A stretch of 64,000 nt of DNA, from NCBI GenBank assembly GCA_013376735.1, contig VINJ01000001.1, positions 1,984,001 to 2,048,000 of the forward strand. The letters run 5' to 3'. The position numbers and the translations under genes were made by a program. Under the pieces are notes generated by a model. It did not search any database. It was not told the DNA's origin and saw only the letters and a program-made list of their open reading frames with translations. Of this stretch, positions 53,127 through 62,309 are shown piece by piece (the stretch's first letter is position 1; each line of letters opens with the position of its first letter). This DNA is from a bacterium Scap17. Lineage in GTDB: Bacteria; Pseudomonadota; Gammaproteobacteria; Pseudomonadales; Halomonadaceae.

Positions 53127-53684
53127 CTATTGCACGCTGTAGCCGCGACCAGTGAAGCAGGCACTCAGCGCGCGGCGATAGGTGTCTGCGTTGCTGGCGG
53201 TCACGGGCGGCGCCGCGGAATTGGCTTTGGCGCCACTCTGCTGATTGGCCCAGCGATGGCACTCATAGCGATCACGCGCTTGCTTGTCTTGGCTCTGGCC
53301 CTTGGTGGGGTAGGCGATGACATCGACCGCCGCGGCCGTGAGTGTCGCCTGAGCGGGGGCCTGGACCGGCAGATACTGCTGCTGGCTCTCTTCCCACAGG
53401 TAATAGGTGCCTGCCGCCAGGAAATACAGCGTAGCGCCCACCCAGACACCACGCGCCCCTGCGGGCAGGCCATGACCGTGCCCCGGGCCACCCGGTGCCC
53501 AGCGAATCAGCCGACCGGGCTTACCATGCCCGATCACGATGTCGGGGCCTATGTAGCCCGGACCATCGAAACGCCCATGCCCTGGTCCGGCCATGGTAGA
53601 CGTGGCCGGCAGGGCACTCAACAAGGCGAGAGCCAGCGCGAGATAGCGTAGGGGGGCCTTGCCGGAATGACGATTGCGACTCAT
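53127..53684 (-). CDS. Small secreted protein of unknown function (DUF6515-like)
   Basis: A 185-residue exported protein. The start at MSRNRHSG has AGGAG eight bases upstream; a signal peptide follows (LALALALLSALPATSTMAG). Then comes a Gly/His/Pro-rich stretch, a hydrophobic GVWVGATLYFLAAGTYYLWE segment that could sit in a membrane, and a C-terminal part with DRYECHRWANQQSGAK and a second Cys in LSACFTGRGYSV. The two cysteines may form a disulfide. The YECHRWA block recalls DUF6515 proteins; I hold this loosely. Confidence 0.7.
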   Translation of the reverse strand: MSRNRHSGKAPLRYLALALALLSALPATSTMAGPGHGRFDGPGYIGPDIVIGHGKPGRLIRWAPGGPGHGHGLPAGARGVWVGATLYFLAAGTYYLWEESQQQYLPVQAPAQATLTAAAVDVIAYPTKGQSQDKQARDRYECHRWANQQSGAKANSAAPPVTASNADTYRRALSACFTGRGYSVQ

Positions 53685-53951
53685 GCGTATACTCCTGTAT
53701 GGACAGCATGGCAATTGAGTGTGCTGATGGTGTTGGAGGCCAGCGTGCAAGCATCAAGAAAACAAATGGCATTGTGTGCCAAGAGCGTGGCGAGAAGTTG
53801 GACGGTAGTTGGACAAGACATTGGCTACTTAGTTATTAGATGATATTATTTCCAAACGATCTGATTATTTTTTTTCATTATAGTGTCGTGTGCCAGCAAG
53901 GCGTCGACACCGGTCATGACTGCCTTGCAGTACACTCACAAGGAAATCCTC

Positions 53952-55979
53952 ATGCGCAATACTCCTGCAGCGGGCGGTGGCGAATCCGCCAGTGACGCGC
54001 CGCGCTCCGGCCTGTTTGCCAAGGTCAACCCACCGGTCTTCTTCGGTGCCAATGCCATCGTATTGATGCTGGTGATCTTCACGGCGGTCTTTTCCGGTAC
54101 CGCTATGTCGATATTTGAAGCGGTTCAGAGCTGGATTACCAACACGGCAAGCTGGTTCTACATCCTGTGTGTCGCCATCGTTCTGGTTTCGGTGGTGTAT
54201 GTCGGCTTCTCACGCCATGGCGAGATTCGCCTGGGGCCGGACCACTCATTGCCGGACTACAGCAACGTCACCTGGTTCGCGATGCTGTTCTCGGCGGGCA
54301 TGGGCATCGGCCTGATGTTCTTCGGCGTGGCCGAGCCGGTGATGCACTTCCTCAATCCACCGACGGGCACCCCGGAGCAGGTCGAGACCGCGCGTGAAGC
54401 GATGAAGCTGACCTTCTTCCACTGGGGGCTGCATGCCTGGTCGATCTACGCCATCGTCGCGCTGATTCTGGCCTACTTCAGCTATCGTCATGACCTGCCG
54501 CTGACGCTGCGCAGTGCCTTGTATCCCCTGATCGGCAAGCGCATCTACGGCCCGATCGGCCATGCGGTGGACATCTTCGCCATCGTCGGCACCGTCTGTG
54601 GCGTCGCCACTACGCTGGGCTACGGCGTGGCACAGGTCAATGCCGGGCTCTCGCACCTGACCGGCATGCCGAACAACGACTGGACCCAGGTCGCGATCAT
54701 CGTCGTGATCACCGGCCTTGCCACCATCTCGGTCGTGACCGGCCTGGACAAGGGCATCCGCATCCTGTCCGAGATCAACCTCGGCCTGGCGGTGGTGCTG
54801 TTGCTGTTCGTGCTGCTGCTCGGCCCGACCGCCTTCCTGCTCAAGGCGTTCGTCCAGAATTCCGGCTTCTACATGGCGGATATCGTCGGCAAGACCTTCG
54901 AGCTCTACGCCTACGAACCCAATGACTGGATCGGTGGCTGGACGCTGCTCTACTGGGGTTGGTGGATGTCCTGGTCTCCGTTCGTCGGCATGTTCATCGC
55001 GCGTGTCTCGCGCGGCCGTACCATCCGGGAATTCGTGATCGGCGTGCTGTTCGTACCGGCCGGTTTCACCCTTCTGTGGATGACCATCTTCGGCAACACC
55101 GCCATCTCGATGATTCTGGAGCAGAACGTCACGGCGCTGGTCGATACCGTCAACGACAACTATTCGCTGGCCCTGTTCACCTTCCTCGAGCAGCTTCCGC
55201 TGTCGTCCATCACCTCGGTGATCGCGCTGGTGATGGTGATCGTGTTCTTCGTCACCTCGGCGGATTCCGGCTCGATGGTCGTTGACATGCTGGCCTCCGG
55301 GGGTCGTGAAGATACTCCAGTATGGCAGCGTATCTATTGGGCCTTCGCCGTTGGACTGTTGGCTATCGTGTTGATGCTTGCCGGTGGCTTGGGGGCGCTT
55401 CAGACCGCCACCATCGCCACGGCCTTGCCGTTCGGCATGATTCTGCTGGCGGCGATCTTCGGGCTGCTGCGTCAGCTCAATCTCGAGTCTGTCAAGCGGC
55501 GCTCGCTGTCGGTGAACACTGCCGCCGCGACACCGATGGGCGAGAAGGGCAACTGGCGCAAGCGTGCCCAGCACCTGATGAGCTTCCCGACGCGCGCCAT
55601 GGTTCGTGGATTCCTGCGCGGCACCGTCGCGGAAGGCATGCAGGAGCTGGCCGAAGAGCTGCGCAGCCAGGGGCTGGAAGTCGACGTCACCACCAGCCGT
55701 GATCGCGTCTACTTCAATGCACGCCACGGTGAGGAAGATGACTTCATCTACGGCGTGCGCATTCGCTCTCACCTGCGCCCGGATCTCAATCTGGATCAGG
55801 AAGACGAGGGGGATGAAGAGGATTACTGTCGTGCCGAAGTCTTCCTCAAGGAAGGCGGTCAGTCCTATGACCTGATGGGCTACAGCAAGGACCAGGTCAT
55901 CAATGATCTGCTCGAGCAGTACGAGCGTCATATGCACTACCTGCACCAGTTACGTCTGAGCCAGTCGGTCGGTCAATGA
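53952..55979 (+). CDS. betT: BetT-like choline/betaine BCCT transporter with long C-terminal domain
   Basis: A 675-residue sodium- or proton-coupled BCCT carrier close in length and pattern to E. coli BetT (677). Twelve membrane segments are readable; WTLLYWGWWMSWSPFVGMFI and ARVSRGRTIREF form the conserved BCCT core near residues 330-360, and FVTSADSGSMVV follows. Residues about 520-675 make a cytoplasmic regulatory domain (EEDYCRAEVFLKEG, GYSKDQVINDLLEQYERHM), as in BetT. AAGGA lies seven bases before the chosen ATG. Choline is the likely substrate. An AT-rich stretch upstream (about 53820-53880) probably holds the promoter. Confidence 0.92.
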   Translation: MRNTPAAGGGESASDAPRSGLFAKVNPPVFFGANAIVLMLVIFTAVFSGTAMSIFEAVQSWITNTASWFYILCVAIVLVSVVYVGFSRHGEIRLGPDHSLPDYSNVTWFAMLFSAGMGIGLMFFGVAEPVMHFLNPPTGTPEQVETAREAMKLTFFHWGLHAWSIYAIVALILAYFSYRHDLPLTLRSALYPLIGKRIYGPIGHAVDIFAIVGTVCGVATTLGYGVAQVNAGLSHLTGMPNNDWTQVAIIVVITGLATISVVTGLDKGIRILSEINLGLAVVLLLFVLLLGPTAFLLKAFVQNSGFYMADIVGKTFELYAYEPNDWIGGWTLLYWGWWMSWSPFVGMFIARVSRGRTIREFVIGVLFVPAGFTLLWMTIFGNTAISMILEQNVTALVDTVNDNYSLALFTFLEQLPLSSITSVIALVMVIVFFVTSADSGSMVVDMLASGGREDTPVWQRIYWAFAVGLLAIVLMLAGGLGALQTATIATALPFGMILLAAIFGLLRQLNLESVKRRSLSVNTAAATPMGEKGNWRKRAQHLMSFPTRAMVRGFLRGTVAEGMQELAEELRSQGLEVDVTTSRDRVYFNARHGEEDDFIYGVRIRSHLRPDLNLDQEDEGDEEDYCRAEVFLKEGGQSYDLMGYSKDQVINDLLEQYERHMHYLHQLRLSQSVGQ

Positions 55980-56486
55980 TCCGGGCGGGCAGTCAATGAC
56001 GATTCTCGCGTCGCCATGACGCAAGAGCCCCTTGTGGAGAGATCCGCCGGGGGCCTTTGTCAGTCTGTATGAGGTTCCCTGAACGAGGTTCCCTGAACGA
56101 GGTTCCCTGAAAGAACTGGCCTGGATAGTGCATGTGTCGAAAGGTGCCTTGACCTGAGGCTTCGTTTTCCCAGTTCAGGTATTAGCTCTGCTTATCCAGC
56201 CGACGTCGAGATCTTATTTGTCTCGCAAGCAGGGGGGCTCTAGCATGGATTCTTCCCATAAAGTCGCATATCGGCTGGGGCCAGATGACATGCCGCGGTG
56301 TTGTCTCCTGCCAGGATTCTCGCCCATGACTGACCGAAGGTGAACGCGATCTGCCCGCAATGTCTCCATGACGGCTGAGGTTCCCTGAGCCCCAGCATCC
56401 GCAGTCATGAACAACGATACCGCTGTCATCAACGACGATAGCGGCATCATGAAAATGATAATAAATACCCGTCACGAGGTAGAAAC
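55980..56486. other. Region between the two BCCT genes
   Basis: About 510 bases. It holds a weak terminator-like stem (GAGCCCC...GGGGCC followed by TTTG, 56025-56059), a 14-bp tandem array, and the upstream region of the second transporter. Reading frames here are short and unsupported. Confidence 0.5.
56071..56112. repeat. Three 14-bp tandem repeats downstream of betT
   Basis: GAGGTTCCCTGAAC occurs twice in perfect copies (56071-56084, 56085-56098) and once with the last base changed (56099-56112). A lone GAGGTTCCCTGA recurs near 56378. Confidence 0.92.
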
Positions 56487-58220
56487 ATGCTGAAAGGAAA
56501 GGAACTGGATGCACTCATCGAGCAGCGAGGTGTCCTGAAGGGACTCAACTCGACGCTCGGTATCACCGCGATCACCATGACCGTGTTCTTCATTCTCTAT
56601 GCGATTCTGTTGGGCAAGACGGCCAGTGAGCAGTTTCTGGGCATCAAGTCCTGGATAGAGAGCACCCTGGGCTGGTACTACGTGCTGGTGATGTTCTCGA
56701 CCTTCATGGTCTGTCTTTACGTGATGTGTTCGCGTGTCGGCAAGATTCGGCTGGGGCGTGACAATGAGCGTCCCGAGTTCAGCAATTTTGCCTGGTTCTC
56801 GATGCTGTTCGGCTGCGGGACCGGCGCAGGCATGCTGTTCTTCTCGATGTCCGAGCCCATGATCCATTTCGCGAGTGATTGGAGCGGCGGCAATCCGTTT
56901 TTGAGTGCTGACGTCAAGGCGGCCGTTGCCGCCTTCTTCGAGGCCAAGCAGGCCGCCCTGGCGAGTGGTCTCATGCCGGGGGACGAAGGCTTCCCGGTGC
57001 CTGACAGCCGCGTCGCGGAAGCGGCCGCCGGTGGCATCAAGCTCACTGTCTTCCACTGGGGGACGATCGCCTGGGCCATGTATGCCATCGTCGGGCTGTC
57101 ACTGGCCTATTTCGCCTTCCGCAAGGGCCTGCCGCTCTCGATGCGCTCGGCTCTCTATCCGCTGATCGGCAACCGGATCTACGGGCCCATCGGACACACC
57201 GTCGATATCCTGACCGTGTTCGGCACCATTTTCGGCATCGCCACCACGCTCGGTCTGGGCGTCGAGCAGATCGGCTCCGGCCTGATGTCACTGGGTCTCA
57301 TCGAAGAGAAGTCGCGCATGGTGACCGTGGTCTCCATCGTGTTGATCAGCGTCATTGCCACCCTGTCAGCGACCAGCGGCGTGGCACGTGGCATCAAGCT
57401 GCTTTCCACCTTCAATACCTGGGTCTGCCTAGGCATCCTTGCCTACTTCCTGCTGGTGAGCGACGCCAACTATCTGATCGCGAGCTCGATCACCGCGCTC
57501 GGGGATTACCTCACCGATGGTGTCTCGATGACACTGTGGACGGCGCGCACGCCGGACGAGCAAGTGTGGCAGGGCGGCTGGACCATCTTCTACTGGGGCT
57601 GGTGGATCGCCTGGGCCGGTTTCGTCGGCATGTTCATTGCCCGCATCTCGCGCGGCCGGACCATCCGTGAATTCATTCTCGGCGTGATGGTCATTCCCTC
57701 CGTCGTCGCGCTGGTCTGGTTTGGTGTCATCGGCTCGGCGGGGATCTATCAGTCTCTGTACGGGGCCGACATGGGCATCTACACGGCTGCGGTCACCAAC
57801 TGGGACTACGCCGGTACCCTCTACCACTCGTTCGAGGTGCTCACACCCGGCATCGCCGCGACCGTGGCCAAGGTGGCGGCGCTGGTCGTGGTGATCATCT
57901 TCTTCGTCACGTCAGCGGATTCCGGCACCCTGGTGCTGGGACGTCTGCTGGCCTTTGGTCGTCGTCCGCCGGTCCAGCAGCGTATCATCTGGGGCATGAT
58001 GCTGGGTGCCGTGACCTTGATCCTGCTGTTGCTGGGGGGCGATCAGGCGCTCAAATCCCTGCAGGCTGCCTCGATCGCCGGCGCCTTGCCGTTCACCTTC
58101 GTGCTGATCGCGATGATGATCGGGCTGCTGAAATCGCTGCGCGAGGACGGCGAATCGATGATCGAGAACGAGGAGCATATCCGCAAGATGATCGAGAACG
58201 AGGTCCGCGACCTCTCCTGA
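56487..58220 (+). CDS. BCCT-family osmolyte transporter
   Basis: A 577-residue BCCT carrier without the long C-terminal domain of the preceding gene. WTIFYWGWWIAWAGFVGMFI, ARISRGRTIREF and FVTSADSGTLVL mark the family. An extra hydrophilic insert of about 45 residues (SADVKAAVAAFFEAKQAALA onward) lies between helices 3 and 4. AGGT precedes the ATG. The C-terminus is acidic and possibly coiled (IENEEHIRKMIENEV). Betaine, choline or another quaternary amine are possible substrates. Confidence 0.92.
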   Translation: MLKGKELDALIEQRGVLKGLNSTLGITAITMTVFFILYAILLGKTASEQFLGIKSWIESTLGWYYVLVMFSTFMVCLYVMCSRVGKIRLGRDNERPEFSNFAWFSMLFGCGTGAGMLFFSMSEPMIHFASDWSGGNPFLSADVKAAVAAFFEAKQAALASGLMPGDEGFPVPDSRVAEAAAGGIKLTVFHWGTIAWAMYAIVGLSLAYFAFRKGLPLSMRSALYPLIGNRIYGPIGHTVDILTVFGTIFGIATTLGLGVEQIGSGLMSLGLIEEKSRMVTVVSIVLISVIATLSATSGVARGIKLLSTFNTWVCLGILAYFLLVSDANYLIASSITALGDYLTDGVSMTLWTARTPDEQVWQGGWTIFYWGWWIAWAGFVGMFIARISRGRTIREFILGVMVIPSVVALVWFGVIGSAGIYQSLYGADMGIYTAAVTNWDYAGTLYHSFEVLTPGIAATVAKVAALVVVIIFFVTSADSGTLVLGRLLAFGRRPPVQQRIIWGMMLGAVTLILLLLGGDQALKSLQAASIAGALPFTFVLIAMMIGLLKSLREDGESMIENEEHIRKMIENEVRDLS

Positions 58221-58274
58221 GTTGCCGTTTGCCAGACGTATGCGCCTGACGCATGCGTTCGGAGTGCAAGACAT

Positions 58275-58310
58275 GAGGCCTCTGCCCCCTGGGCAGGGGC
58301 CTCGTTGTTT
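58275..58310 (+). terminator. Intrinsic terminator after the second BCCT gene
   Basis: GAGGCCTCTGC pairs with GCAGGGGCCTC (one G-T pair) across a seven-base loop and is followed by GTTGTTT. Confidence 0.8.
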
Positions 58311-58407
58311 CTCGCTTTCAGGTCAGGGCCGTTTACCTCCTGGGCTCAGGGCTGTTTCTCTGCTCCAGAGCAGGCCTGCGCATATCACCAAGGTCGCAAG
58401 GCAATAT

Positions 58408-58421
58408 CAAACGTACGTATG
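58408..58421. promoter_or_regulatory. Candidate PsrA/FadR-type operator upstream of fadD
   Basis: CAAAC-GTAC-GTATG differs at one base from CAAAC-N4-GTTTG, the palindrome I associate with PsrA, the fatty-acid-responsive TetR repressor of pseudomonads and relatives. It lies 211 bases before the fadD start. Confidence 0.4.
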
Positions 58422-58631
58422 TTCCAATGTTGGCAGGTCCATCGATTCCGCCAACGGCGCGCAGTATCGCTTTGCGGCTATGCTGTCGACAGTGAAGGGT
58501 TCACAGACTGATACCTATCCGAGGGAGTTCCGATAGCGCCTCATCACGATGGCCAGGATGACGTCTCACAACAACAAGGTAACGGGGGCAGTGACGCCGA
58601 GCGCCCCACGTACTGATCAAGGAGCAACGCC

Positions 58632-60434
58632 ATGCATGATCCCCTAGCAGCGCGACCCGATGAGTCAGGCAAGTCCACTAACGACTCCATTAATGACGTG
58701 ACGACAGAACCTTCCCGCGCGGCATATGCCTCGTCCGACGTTTCGAGCGCACAGGCAACGACAGGCGACATGAGCGGCATGTCGTGCCTGCGGTCTTCTC
58801 AGGAGGTGGATTTCAGCGGCTACGACTCCCTGATGGACATGCTGGAGAAGGCCTGCTCGGCGCATGGCGAGCGCCCTGCCTTTACCTGCATGGACCGCAC
58901 CATGACCTTTGCGGAGCTGGATGCCACCAGTCGTCAGCTGGCGGACTGGTTCCAGCATGAGACCGACCTCCAACCGGGCGATCGTGTCGCCATCCAGTTG
59001 CCCAATACGCTGATGTTTCCGGTGGTGGCCTTCGCCGTGCTGCGTGCAGGCCTGGTGCTGGTAAATACCAATCCGCTGTATACCGAACGTGAGATGGAGC
59101 ATCAATTCAATGATTCCGGCGCGCGGGCGTTGGTAGTACTGGCCAACATGGCGGACAAGGTCGAACGCGTGCGGGGGCGCACTGGCCTTGAGTACGTGCT
59201 GGTCTGTGAATTGGGCGACATGCACCCGGCCTTCAAGCGACTGCTGATCAATACCGTGGTCAAGCACGTCAAGAAGCTGGTGCCGAGTTACCACCTGCCT
59301 GACGCCATTCCGCTGCGCACGGCCATCTCGCAGGGCAAGGCCGAGCGCTGGGAACGGCCGACACTGGCACTCGATGATATCGCTGTGCTGCAGTACACCG
59401 GCGGCACCACCGGGGTCGCCAAGGGCGCGATGCTGACTCACCGCAACCTGCTCGCCAACATGCTGCAAGGCAAGATGGCCCTGACGCAGGGCTTGAACCC
59501 CGGCCACGAAACGCTGGTGGCGCCGCTGCCGCTCTATCACATCTACGCCTTCACCATTCATCTGGCCTGCATGCTCAGTGAAGGTAATCACACCCTGTTG
59601 ATTCCCAATCCGCGCGATATCCCGGGCTTCGTCAAGACGCTGCAAAAGCACGACTTCACGATGTTCGTCGGTCTCAACACGTTGTTCGTGGCGCTGTGCA
59701 ACAACCCCGGCTTCCAGGCACTGGATTTCTCGAAGCTCAAGATCACCACCTCAGGGGGCGTGGCGCTGACGCGCAAGGCGGCAGAAGAGTGGAAGCGGGT
59801 CACCGGCAGCGATATTTCCGAGGGCTACGGCATGACCGAGACCTCGCCGATCGTGTCGTTCAACCCGCTGGATGCCATTCAGCTCGGCACCATCGGTCGG
59901 CCGATGCCCTCCACCGAGGTGCGCCTGTATGACGATGAGGGTGCACTGGTCGCGATGGGGGAGCCGGGCGAGCTGTGCGTGAAGGGGCCGCAGGTGATGA
60001 AGGGGTATTGGCAGCGTGAGCAGGCAACCAAGGACAGCTTCACTACCGATGGCTTCTTGCGCACCGGGGATATCGCAGTCTTCCAGGACGATGGTTATAT
60101 GCGCATCGTCGATCGCAAGAAGGACATGATCATCGTCTCCGGCTTCAACGTATATCCCAATGAGGTCGAGGACGTCATCGTACGTCACCCGGATGTGCTC
60201 GAGGCGGCCGCCGTCTCGGTGGTGGATGAGCGCAGTGGTGAAGCGATCAAGCTATATGTCGTGCTCAAGGACGGCGTAGAGCTCGAGGCGGATGCGCTGC
60301 GTGACTGGTCGCGCAAGGAGCTGGCCAGCTACAAGGTGCCACGTCAGGTGGTCTTCATCGATGAGCTGCCCAAGACCAACGTTGGCAAGGTGCTCAGGCG
60401 TGAACTGCGCGATTCGCCGCCGGAATCTGCCTGA
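58632..60434 (+). CDS. fadD: Long-chain acyl-CoA synthetase FadD
   Basis: Activates long-chain fatty acids to acyl-CoA for beta-oxidation; membrane-associated. The 600-residue AMP-forming enzyme shows YTGGTTGVAKGAMLTHRN (near 254), GYGMTETSP (near 397), the TGD in FLRTGDIAVF, VDRKKDMIIVSGFNVYPNEV and the catalytic C-terminal lysine region PKTNVGKVLRREL (near 580). A Ser/Thr/Asp-rich N-terminal extension of about 50 residues precedes the enzyme fold (EVDFSGYDSLMDMLEKAC). AAGGAGC lies upstream of the ATG. Confidence 0.95.
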   Translation: MHDPLAARPDESGKSTNDSINDVTTEPSRAAYASSDVSSAQATTGDMSGMSCLRSSQEVDFSGYDSLMDMLEKACSAHGERPAFTCMDRTMTFAELDATSRQLADWFQHETDLQPGDRVAIQLPNTLMFPVVAFAVLRAGLVLVNTNPLYTEREMEHQFNDSGARALVVLANMADKVERVRGRTGLEYVLVCELGDMHPAFKRLLINTVVKHVKKLVPSYHLPDAIPLRTAISQGKAERWERPTLALDDIAVLQYTGGTTGVAKGAMLTHRNLLANMLQGKMALTQGLNPGHETLVAPLPLYHIYAFTIHLACMLSEGNHTLLIPNPRDIPGFVKTLQKHDFTMFVGLNTLFVALCNNPGFQALDFSKLKITTSGGVALTRKAAEEWKRVTGSDISEGYGMTETSPIVSFNPLDAIQLGTIGRPMPSTEVRLYDDEGALVAMGEPGELCVKGPQVMKGYWQREQATKDSFTTDGFLRTGDIAVFQDDGYMRIVDRKKDMIIVSGFNVYPNEVEDVIVRHPDVLEAAAVSVVDERSGEAIKLYVVLKDGVELEADALRDWSRKELASYKVPRQVVFIDELPKTNVGKVLRRELRDSPPESA

Positions 60435-60500
60435 CCTTGCCGTTGATATCTCCCTGTTGGTGACAGCCTGAAATACGGAGTCTGAACACTGCTCTTGAAA

Positions 60501-60535
60501 CACGAACGCCCCGCTCATTGAGCGGGGCGTTCGTG
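60501..60535. terminator. Bidirectional terminator, fadD / symporter
   Basis: CACGAACGCCCCGCT pairs perfectly (15 bp) with AGCGGGGCGTTCGTG across a CATTG loop, between convergent genes. The T run is short. Confidence 0.85.
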
Positions 60536-60581
60536 CTTACGATGCATGTTTCAAGGCAAGGCGCTGGCGAGAAGGCCTGCG

Positions 60582-61838
60582 TCAGGCGTCCTTCTTGGGC
60601 TGGGTCGCGTTGTAGACCTCGAGGTCCAGCTCGTTCTCGGACTTGCCGACCAGGGTGGTGACCATCAGGTCGCCCGCGACATTCACGGTGGTGCGCGCCA
60701 TATCGAGGATACGGTCGATACCGGCGATCACCGCGATGGCTTCCAGCGGCAGGCCTACCTGGCTCAATACGATTGAGAGCATGATCAGGCCGGCGCCAGG
60801 CACACCGGCGGTGCCGATGGAGGCCAGAGTACCGGTCAGCACGATCATGCCGTAATCCATCATCGACAGCTCGATGCCGGTCATCTGGGCGATGAACAGT
60901 GCCACCACGCCTTGGTAGATGGCGGTGCCATCCATGTTGATGGTCGCACCGACCGGCAGCACGAAGCCGGAGACACCTTCCGAGACGCCGAGGTTCTTCT
61001 GGGCGCAGCGGATGGAGATCGGCAGGGTGCCGGAGCTTGAAGCCGAGGAGAAGGCCACGACCAGTGCATCGACGATACCGCGCAGATAGCGCACCGGGTT
61101 CAGCTTGCCCAGCGTCGCCAACAGGCCGGAGTAGACCACCAGTACGTGCACGATGCTCGCCAGATAGGCCACGCCGATCACCTTGGCCAGCGGCAGCAGC
61201 ACGTCCAGGCCATAGTTGCCGGAGACATGTGCCATCAGGCCGAAGACGCCGAACGGTGCAAAGGCCATCACGAACTCGGTCAGCTTGTACATCACCTCGG
61301 CGAAGCTGTCGAAGACGCGCACGACCGGCTCTCCCTTGTCGCCGATCATGATCAGCGAGATGCCGATCCCGATGGCGAAGACGATGATCTGCATGATGTT
61401 GCCGTTGGCCAGCGCATCGATGGGGTTGCTTGGCACCAGGTTGACCAGGATTTGCACCAGCGAGGGCGCCTCCTTGGCTTCCATCGCCTTGTCGAAGTCG
61501 AACGTGAAACCGTTGCCCGGCTGGAAGATGCTGGAGGCCAGCATGCCGATGGCGATCGCGAAGGCGGTCGTCAGCAGGTAGAGGGCGATGGTCTTGCCGC
61601 CGATGCGGCCCATCTTCTGCGGGTCACGCATCGAGGTGATACCGACCACCAGGGTGCTGAAGACCAACGGTACGATCAGCATCTTGATCGCATTGATGAA
61701 GATATCGCCCAGCGGCTTGAACATGCTGGCGCTTTCTCCCATCAGGGCGCCAGCGAGTATCCCCAGGGCGAGGCCGCCCAGGATCTTCTGCCACAACGGC
61801 AAACGGCGCCACAGGTTAGGGCGGGAGGAATCACTCAT
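60582..61838 (-). CDS. Dicarboxylate/amino-acid:cation symporter (DAACS family)
   Basis: A 418-residue GltP/DctA-type inner-membrane symporter. Family marks: SSASSSGTLPISI (first re-entrant loop, near 265), ATINMDGTAIYQG (near 300), AGVPGAGLIMLSIVL, and DRILDMARTTVNVAGD (second substrate-site helix, near 385). Substrate may be glutamate, aspartate or C4-dicarboxylates; sequence alone does not decide. Alone in its unit, convergent with fadD. Confidence 0.93.
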   Translation of the reverse strand: MSDSSRPNLWRRLPLWQKILGGLALGILAGALMGESASMFKPLGDIFINAIKMLIVPLVFSTLVVGITSMRDPQKMGRIGGKTIALYLLTTAFAIAIGMLASSIFQPGNGFTFDFDKAMEAKEAPSLVQILVNLVPSNPIDALANGNIMQIIVFAIGIGISLIMIGDKGEPVVRVFDSFAEVMYKLTEFVMAFAPFGVFGLMAHVSGNYGLDVLLPLAKVIGVAYLASIVHVLVVYSGLLATLGKLNPVRYLRGIVDALVVAFSSASSSGTLPISIRCAQKNLGVSEGVSGFVLPVGATINMDGTAIYQGVVALFIAQMTGIELSMMDYGMIVLTGTLASIGTAGVPGAGLIMLSIVLSQVGLPLEAIAVIAGIDRILDMARTTVNVAGDLMVTTLVGKSENELDLEVYNATQPKKDA

Positions 61839-62309
61839 GGAACTGTCCTTAGGTGTCTAGCGATGATCATCGCTGATGATGCTCAGGGCGCGCCCGAGTC
61901 TGTCGTCTCGATGCCTTGTCACGATTGCGCACTGCATTAAGCACTTTTTTGGTGCGGGAAGATTAACAGTCAGCCTTCACTCACCCTCTGCACCTTTAGT
62001 CGCAAAAAAGCGTTCTTACACGCGAATTCACCTTTCTATGCCGAACGCGCATGAGCCCATGCCGCAAAAGGTTCCACCAAAGAAGTAGTTGTCAGGCAGG
62101 CATATCGTCTGCCTTTGCGATACCTTGACGTTAACGTTAACTGATAGGCCGCCAGAGCGACTTTCCACTAGTCTGATGGTAGGCACTGTTGCCATCGTCG
62201 AATCGACAGCTTCCGGTTCGACATTCCTGAAGGTACGTCATTGCCTGCCCGGCCTCACGAGGGCTGGGTAATCCCTCAAACGCCTGATCGGTAAGAGAGG
62301 ACGCTGAGC
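61839..62309. promoter_or_regulatory. Divergent region between the symporter and the 2-oxoacid dehydrogenase operon
   Basis: About 470 bases without a gene. Contains the GTTAACGTTAAC palindrome described separately. The part near 61930-62060 is A/T-richer and may hold the symporter promoter. Confidence 0.4.
62125..62141. promoter_or_regulatory. Candidate LiuR-type operator upstream of the branched-chain dehydrogenase genes
   Basis: TTGACGTTAACGTTAAC contains a perfect 12-bp palindrome GTTAACGTTAAC and the repeated ACGTTAAC element. It resembles, from memory, the boxes of LiuR, a MerR-family regulator of branched-chain amino-acid breakdown. It is 168 bases from the E1-alpha start. Confidence 0.4.

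Larger units (their letters stand above)
58221..58631. other. Upstream region of fadD
   Basis: About 410 bases with the terminator of the BCCT gene at its start and a candidate PsrA-like operator at 58408-58421. No gene is seen. Confidence 0.5.

Noticed and set aside
54246-55946. A 566-codon minus-strand frame
   Set aside because: Antisense to betT, which shows the full BCCT pattern.
56182-56514. Minus-strand frame of 110 codons between the BCCT genes
   Set aside because: No ribosome site, no family features, overlaps the start of the second BCCT gene.
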